A stretch of DNA of 38,401 bases from Bacteroidales bacterium (GTDB lineage Bacteria > Bacteroidota > Bacteroidia > Bacteroidales > F082). Made by a program: the position numbers and the translations under genes. The notes beneath the pieces were generated by a model. It saw nothing but the letters and a program-made list of their open reading frames with translations. It was not told the DNA's origin and searched no databases. The stretch is taken from NCBI GenBank assembly GCA_017965765.1, contig JAGCPJ010000045.1, positions 1-38,401 of the forward strand. The letters are read 5' to 3'. Below, piece by piece: positions 34,964 to 38,401 of this stretch; position 1 is the first letter of the stretch, and each line of letters begins with the position of its first letter.

Positions 34964-36274
34964 ATGAAATATTTCCTCCTTCCTTTCGGATGCCAGATGA
35001 ACCTCAGCGACACGGAACGCGTTCGTACCGTGTTACAAAAGATGGGCTATGAGCCCACCGACAACGAAGCGGAAGCCAACCTGTTGGGCATTGTGGCCTG
35101 CTCGGTGCGACAGAAAGGCATCGACAAGGTGTATGGCCGTATCGAAAAATGGAACGCCATGAAAAATCGCCAAAACGTGATCACTTTTGTCTCCGGATGC
35201 ATCCTGCCCGCTGACCGTGTGCGCTTCCTGAAACTATTCGATTTGGTGTTCACCATGAACGAGTTGCCTCAGTTGCCCGAAATGATCCGCCAGTACGGCG
35301 TGATCACTCCGATGAAAGAGGTAAATCCTTCCATCAATATGGAGCCCTTCTGGGAAATCAACCCAATGCGCGCCTCCAGCTTTGAGGCCTACATCCCTAT
35401 CCAAAACGGATGCAACAACTTCTGCACCTACTGTGCCGTGCCTTACACCCGTGGCAGAGAGGTATCCAGGCCCTCGGAGGAGATCCTGGCCGAAGTAAGG
35501 GAACTGGTGGAGAAGGACTACAAGAGCATCACTTTGTTGGGGCAGAACGTCAACTCCTACGGTTTGGACAAGAAAGGTGAAGAAATCAACTTCGCTGAGC
35601 TGTTACGACGCATCGGCGAATACGGCAAGGCCTCTGGGAAGGAATTTTGGGTGTATTACACCGCCCCGCATCCCCGCGACATGGAAGACGAGATCATTGA
35701 GGTGATGGCACAGTACGACTGCCTCGCCAAGCAGATCCACATCCCCATCCAGTCGGGCGACGACGTCATGCTGCAACGCATGAACCGCCACCACAACCTG
35801 GAGCGTTACCGTCACATCATCCAAACCATCCGCCGCGTGTTGCCTACCGCTACGATCTTCACCGACATCATCGTGGGCTTCACCCACGAGAGCGAAGAAG
35901 AGTTCGAGAACACCCGTAAGGCCATGGAGGAGTTCAAATACAACATGGCTTACATCGCCCAGTACAGCGTACGCGAAGGCGCCGTGGCCTCCAAGTGGGA
36001 AGATGACGTTCCCAAGGAGGTCAAACGCCAGCGCTACCATCGCCTTACCGAAGAATTGATGAAGCATTCCTTGGTCTATAACCAAGCCCTGGTCGGTACC
36101 ACCGTGAAGATGCTGGTAGAGGACTTCGACCGCAAGAACGGGTATCTCGCCGGCCATACCGAAGGCAAGATCGTGATCCGCTTTGCATCGCAAGACGAGA
36201 GCCTCATCGGGCAAATCGTGACAGTGAAAGTGATTTCGGCGACGGCGTTGTCCATCGAGGGCAGCCTGATTTAG
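34964..36274 (+). CDS. miaB: tRNA methylthiotransferase MiaB
   Basis: MiaB is a radical-SAM enzyme that adds a methylthio group to i6A37 in tRNAs. From ATG 34964 it has 436 aa. The first Fe-S cluster site is Cys10 (FGCQMN), Cys46 (ACSVRQKG) and Cys79 (SGCILPADR). The radical SAM triad is Cys150, Cys154, Cys157 in NGCNNFCTYCAVPYTRG. A C-terminal TRAM domain ends the protein (about 370-436). The text around Cys46 and Cys79 differs a little from common MiaB (NTCS, GCMAQ). The longer TTG start (34928) would encode the heptamer repeat and is rejected. Confidence 0.88.
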   Translation: MKYFLLPFGCQMNLSDTERVRTVLQKMGYEPTDNEAEANLLGIVACSVRQKGIDKVYGRIEKWNAMKNRQNVITFVSGCILPADRVRFLKLFDLVFTMNELPQLPEMIRQYGVITPMKEVNPSINMEPFWEINPMRASSFEAYIPIQNGCNNFCTYCAVPYTRGREVSRPSEEILAEVRELVEKDYKSITLLGQNVNSYGLDKKGEEINFAELLRRIGEYGKASGKEFWVYYTAPHPRDMEDEIIEVMAQYDCLAKQIHIPIQSGDDVMLQRMNRHHNLERYRHIIQTIRRVLPTATIFTDIIVGFTHESEEEFENTRKAMEEFKYNMAYIAQYSVREGAVASKWEDDVPKEVKRQRYHRLTEELMKHSLVYNQALVGTTVKMLVEDFDRKNGYLAGHTEGKIVIRFASQDESLIGQIVTVKVISATALSIEGSLI

Positions 36275-36460
36275 GCTATTGAAGACTATTATGAAGGCTT
36301 CTTCCCAATTACTTTTGGAATTGATATTGCTTTCCCCATTGGAAAGACTGTCATTTTAGGTCTGACTAGCTCTAGAGGTTATAACCTCAATTGCCATTTA
36401 TTTATGACTGATGTTTTTTCCCCTTTTGGGCCTAAAACAGCAAACAAGTTTCTGTTTTAA
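36275..36460 (+). pseudogene. 61-codon gene fragment in frame after the miaB stop
   Basis: Directly after the miaB TAG, and in the same frame, an open stretch runs to TAA at 36458-36460. It reads like a real protein tail: EDYYEGFFPITFGIDIAF, PIGKTVILGLTSSRGYNL, VFSPFGPKTANKFLF. Base composition is AT-richer than in miaB. There is no good start codon near its beginning (the only in-frame ATG is late), so it is probably the C-terminal remnant of a deleted gene rather than a working one. I do not recognise the family. The rest of the gap to 36517 holds the next promoter. Confidence 0.5.
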
Positions 36461-36472
36461 AAAATAATTCCA

Positions 36473-36480
36473 TATCTTTG
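36473..36480 (+). promoter_or_regulatory. -7 promoter box of the AlbA_2 gene
   Basis: TATCTTTG followed by CAGCATT is a perfect -7 element 38 nt before the start at 36518. The same 16-base context occurs at 23981-23996 after the tRNA terminator. Confidence 0.68.
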
Positions 36481-36517
36481 CAGCATTAAATCAAAAATTG
36501 ATTAGTGGCTGCATCTG

Positions 36518-38359
36518 ATGAGACGAATCTACGAATACAAAGACCTACAACCCGTATTGGAGCGGTTGCTTGAAGACAAGGAATCCAATGATATGGAGTT
36601 CAAGACGGCGAAAGGCGGTTTCCCCCATTCAATGTGGGAAACCTATTCGTCATTTGCCAATACCGATGGAGGAGCTATCATCTTTGGCATCAAAGAGAAA
36701 GATAACCGGTTTTATCTTGACGGTCTCACAAGAGAGCAAGTGAAGCAATACGAGAAAGACTTCTTCAATGGAATGCACAACAAACAGGTTGTGAATATTG
36801 CTTTGCTAAAAGAAGATGATGTACAGGCCGTAGAATTTAAAGGATCCTATTTCCTGTTTTTCTATATCCCAAGAGTGGATAGAAGTTTGAGGCCTGTATA
36901 TTGTGGGTTCGACCCCTATACAGGAACATATCGACGCGATTTGGATGGAGATTACCATTGCTCCCGCGAGGAGATAAATAGCATGTTCTCGGATGCCAAT
37001 ATCGCCGACCCCGTGGACGGCCGTATCATGGAACATTACGGCAAAGGGGATCTGGATTCGACCTCTATCATGCAGTACCGTCGCAAGTTTGAGCAATGGA
37101 ACCCTGACCATGTATGGAACACTTTGCCAGAAGACCAGTTTCTCGAAAAAATCAATGTCTTCAGAAAAGACAGGAAAACAGGTGAGTATGGCTTGACCTA
37201 CGCTGGATTGCTGATGTTTGGCACTTATAGTGCCATCATGGATGCCAACCCCAATTTCTTTCCTGATTATCAAGAGATTGAAGATCCAAATGACAGATGG
37301 ATCAATCGTATTTGTCCCGATGGAAACTGGGAGTCGAACCTGTTTCAGTTCTATAGTAGGGTGTTGCCCATTCTTCAGAATTTCTTGCCCAAACCATTTA
37401 TTCTGGAAGGCAACCAACGCAAAACAGAAACACCGGCTCATGTGGCTGTCAGAGAAGCGCTAACAAACGCCTTGGTTCATTCGGACTTTACGGTCAACGC
37501 CTCATTGAATATCTATAAGTACCCCAACAAAATGGTTTTTTCCAACCCGGGAACAATGCTTATTCCAATATGGCAGTTTTATAAGGGAGGCGAAAGTGTT
37601 TGCAGAAACAAGCATCTTCAAACCATGTTCTCGTTTTTGGGTTCTGCTGAAAAAGCGGGAAGCGGCGCGGACAAAATTTTACACGGATGGGATGATTTGA
37701 AATGGAAACGGCCCTATCTTATGGAAAGATACCGCCCAAACAAGATCGTTTTGACGATGCCCATGGAATCATTATTAGACAACGATCTCAAGGAGACTTT
37801 GCAAAAAATGTTCGGCAACAAACTAGACGCCCTTAACCATAATCAATTGATGACATTGGCTTTGGCCTATTCCGAGGAGGAGATCTCCAACGAAAGACTG
37901 CAATATGCCTTGGAAATGCATAAAGCGGATATCTCGATAATGTTGGGTAAACTATGTAAACTTCAATTACTGGAATCTTCGGGATATGGGAGAGGAACCA
38001 AGTATCATGTTCATGGAATTGAAGTTCCTAAAACGGGAAAGGTTGCAACCTTTAACCAAAAGGTGGCAACCTCTGACCAAAAGGTGGCAACCTCTGACCA
38101 AAAGGTGGCAACCTCTGACCAAAAGGTGGCAACCTACAAAAAGCATTATTCAAAGGAAGAGTTGAGAGAATTAATTGTTGAATACTGTACTGAATGGCGG
38201 ACATTGGATGATATTTCCGTTTTTATTGGACGTAACAAAAAGTATCTCAGAAACAAGGTCTTGCCTCAAATGACAAATATCCTTGAAAAGATGTACGAGA
38301 ACATTCCCAACCATCCAAGACAAAAATACCGTGCCAAACGAAAGGAGGCCGACGCATGA
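36518..38359 (+). CDS. AlbA_2 / RecG-type ATP-binding protein with KVATSDQ repeats
   Basis: The 613-aa product begins with an AlbA_2 (Schlafen-like, divergent AAA_4) domain, residues about 15-155: DMEFKTAKGGFPHSMWETYS followed by SFANTDGGAIIFGIKEK. In the middle is a GHKL-type ATP-binding region near 305-400 (EALTNALVHSD at 313-323, then NKMVFSNPGTM and GSAEKAGSGADK). Near the C-terminus five 7-residue repeats (KVATFNQ, three KVATSDQ, KVATYKK; about 508-542) form a linker to a final helical winged-helix-like domain. Such proteins are common in Bacteroidales. Functions are unproven; regulation or defence has been suggested for relatives. It overlaps mtaB by 4 bp. Confidence 0.88.
   Translation: MRRIYEYKDLQPVLERLLEDKESNDMEFKTAKGGFPHSMWETYSSFANTDGGAIIFGIKEKDNRFYLDGLTREQVKQYEKDFFNGMHNKQVVNIALLKEDDVQAVEFKGSYFLFFYIPRVDRSLRPVYCGFDPYTGTYRRDLDGDYHCSREEINSMFSDANIADPVDGRIMEHYGKGDLDSTSIMQYRRKFEQWNPDHVWNTLPEDQFLEKINVFRKDRKTGEYGLTYAGLLMFGTYSAIMDANPNFFPDYQEIEDPNDRWINRICPDGNWESNLFQFYSRVLPILQNFLPKPFILEGNQRKTETPAHVAVREALTNALVHSDFTVNASLNIYKYPNKMVFSNPGTMLIPIWQFYKGGESVCRNKHLQTMFSFLGSAEKAGSGADKILHGWDDLKWKRPYLMERYRPNKIVLTMPMESLLDNDLKETLQKMFGNKLDALNHNQLMTLALAYSEEEISNERLQYALEMHKADISIMLGKLCKLQLLESSGYGRGTKYHVHGIEVPKTGKVATFNQKVATSDQKVATSDQKVATSDQKVATYKKHYSKEELRELIVEYCTEWRTLDDISVFIGRNKKYLRNKVLPQMTNILEKMYENIPNHPRQKYRAKRKEADA
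38039..38143 (+). repeat. 21-bp in-frame tandem repeat, five units
   Basis: Units start at 38039, 38060, 38081, 38102 and 38123. The three central units are identical at DNA level. Each encodes KVATSDQ or a close variant. Because the unit is a multiple of three, copy number can change without breaking the frame. The first unit contains the perfect palindrome AAGGTTGCAACCTT (38039-38052). Confidence 0.97.
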
Positions 38360-38401
38360 AAAAAATTGCTTTCAAGACATTGGGTTGCCGTCTAAACCTC
38401 T
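38356..38401 (+). CDS. mtaB: tRNA methylthiotransferase MtaB, first 15 codons (partial)
   Basis: The reading MKKIAFKTLGCRLNL runs off the right edge. KTLGCRLN is the start of the MtaB branch of methylthiotransferases, which modifies t6A37 in tRNA, and the Cys is the first ligand of its N-terminal cluster. It overlaps the AlbA_2 gene by 4 bp (ATGA) and is preceded by AAAGGAGG (38341-38348), a strong Shine-Dalgarno-like site, 7 nt before the ATG. This is unusual here and may be accidental, as it lies in the end of the upstream coding region. Confidence 0.85.
   Translation, partial: MKKIAFKTLGCRLNL

Overview
The window reads as a Bacteroidota chromosome, most likely order Bacteroidales. The support is direct: most transcription units carry the phylum's -7 promoter element TAnnTTTG, usually extended to TAnnTTTGCA(G); Shine-Dalgarno sites are mostly missing; and the gene content includes a TonB-dependent receptor with a DUF4249 lipoprotein, a DUF3244 protein, a PorT-like protein next to menG, a TPR/HTH membrane regulator, and clustered lpxA/lpxC/lpxD. 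I do not name a genus.

Region 1 (1-9904) is a complete type I-C CRISPR-Cas locus on the minus strand. A leader-proximal stretch of array (7 repeats, 6 full spacers, running off the left edge) lies downstream of cas2. The operon order in transcription is BRO/DinD-like gene, cas3, cas5c, cas8c (with a probable internal cas11c), cas7c, cas4, cas1, cas2. The first gene, a BRO-N/DinD-like protein, overlaps cas3 by 4 bp. A WYL-domain regulator is divergently transcribed, and each of the two facing promoters carries a palindrome where a repressor would sit. This regulatory head is the most interesting part of the window.

Region 2 (9905-23980) is GC-rich housekeeping and envelope DNA: lepB-ftsK-lolA-like-glycosyltransferase; lpxA and lpxC; a divergent YdcF/SanA-like gene inserted between lpxC and lpxD; lpxD with a small conserved gene; then aspC, hldA-like, menG, porT-like and tRNA-Glu(UUC) with a clear terminator. 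LpxC lacks the C-terminal FabZ domain usual in this phylum.

Region 3 (23981-31746) is AT-richer accessory DNA on the minus strand. A TPR/HTH regulator, apparently frameshifted at a run of six A, lies upstream of a five-gene operon: DUF3244 protein, lipoprotein, small outer-membrane protein, DUF4249 lipoprotein and TonB-dependent receptor. An IS orfA remnant sits between this block and tex.

Region 4 (31747-38401) holds tex, the divergent lipoate ligase lplA, miaB, a short gene remnant, an AlbA_2/RecG-type ATP-binding protein with an in-frame 21-bp tandem repeat, and the first 15 codons of mtaB.

A scattered repeat class also runs through regions 2 and 4: four tandem heptamers of the form GGAA+3 nt, with a different unit sequence at different loci. 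Copies lie inside ftsK, on both sides of aspC and just before the miaB start codon.
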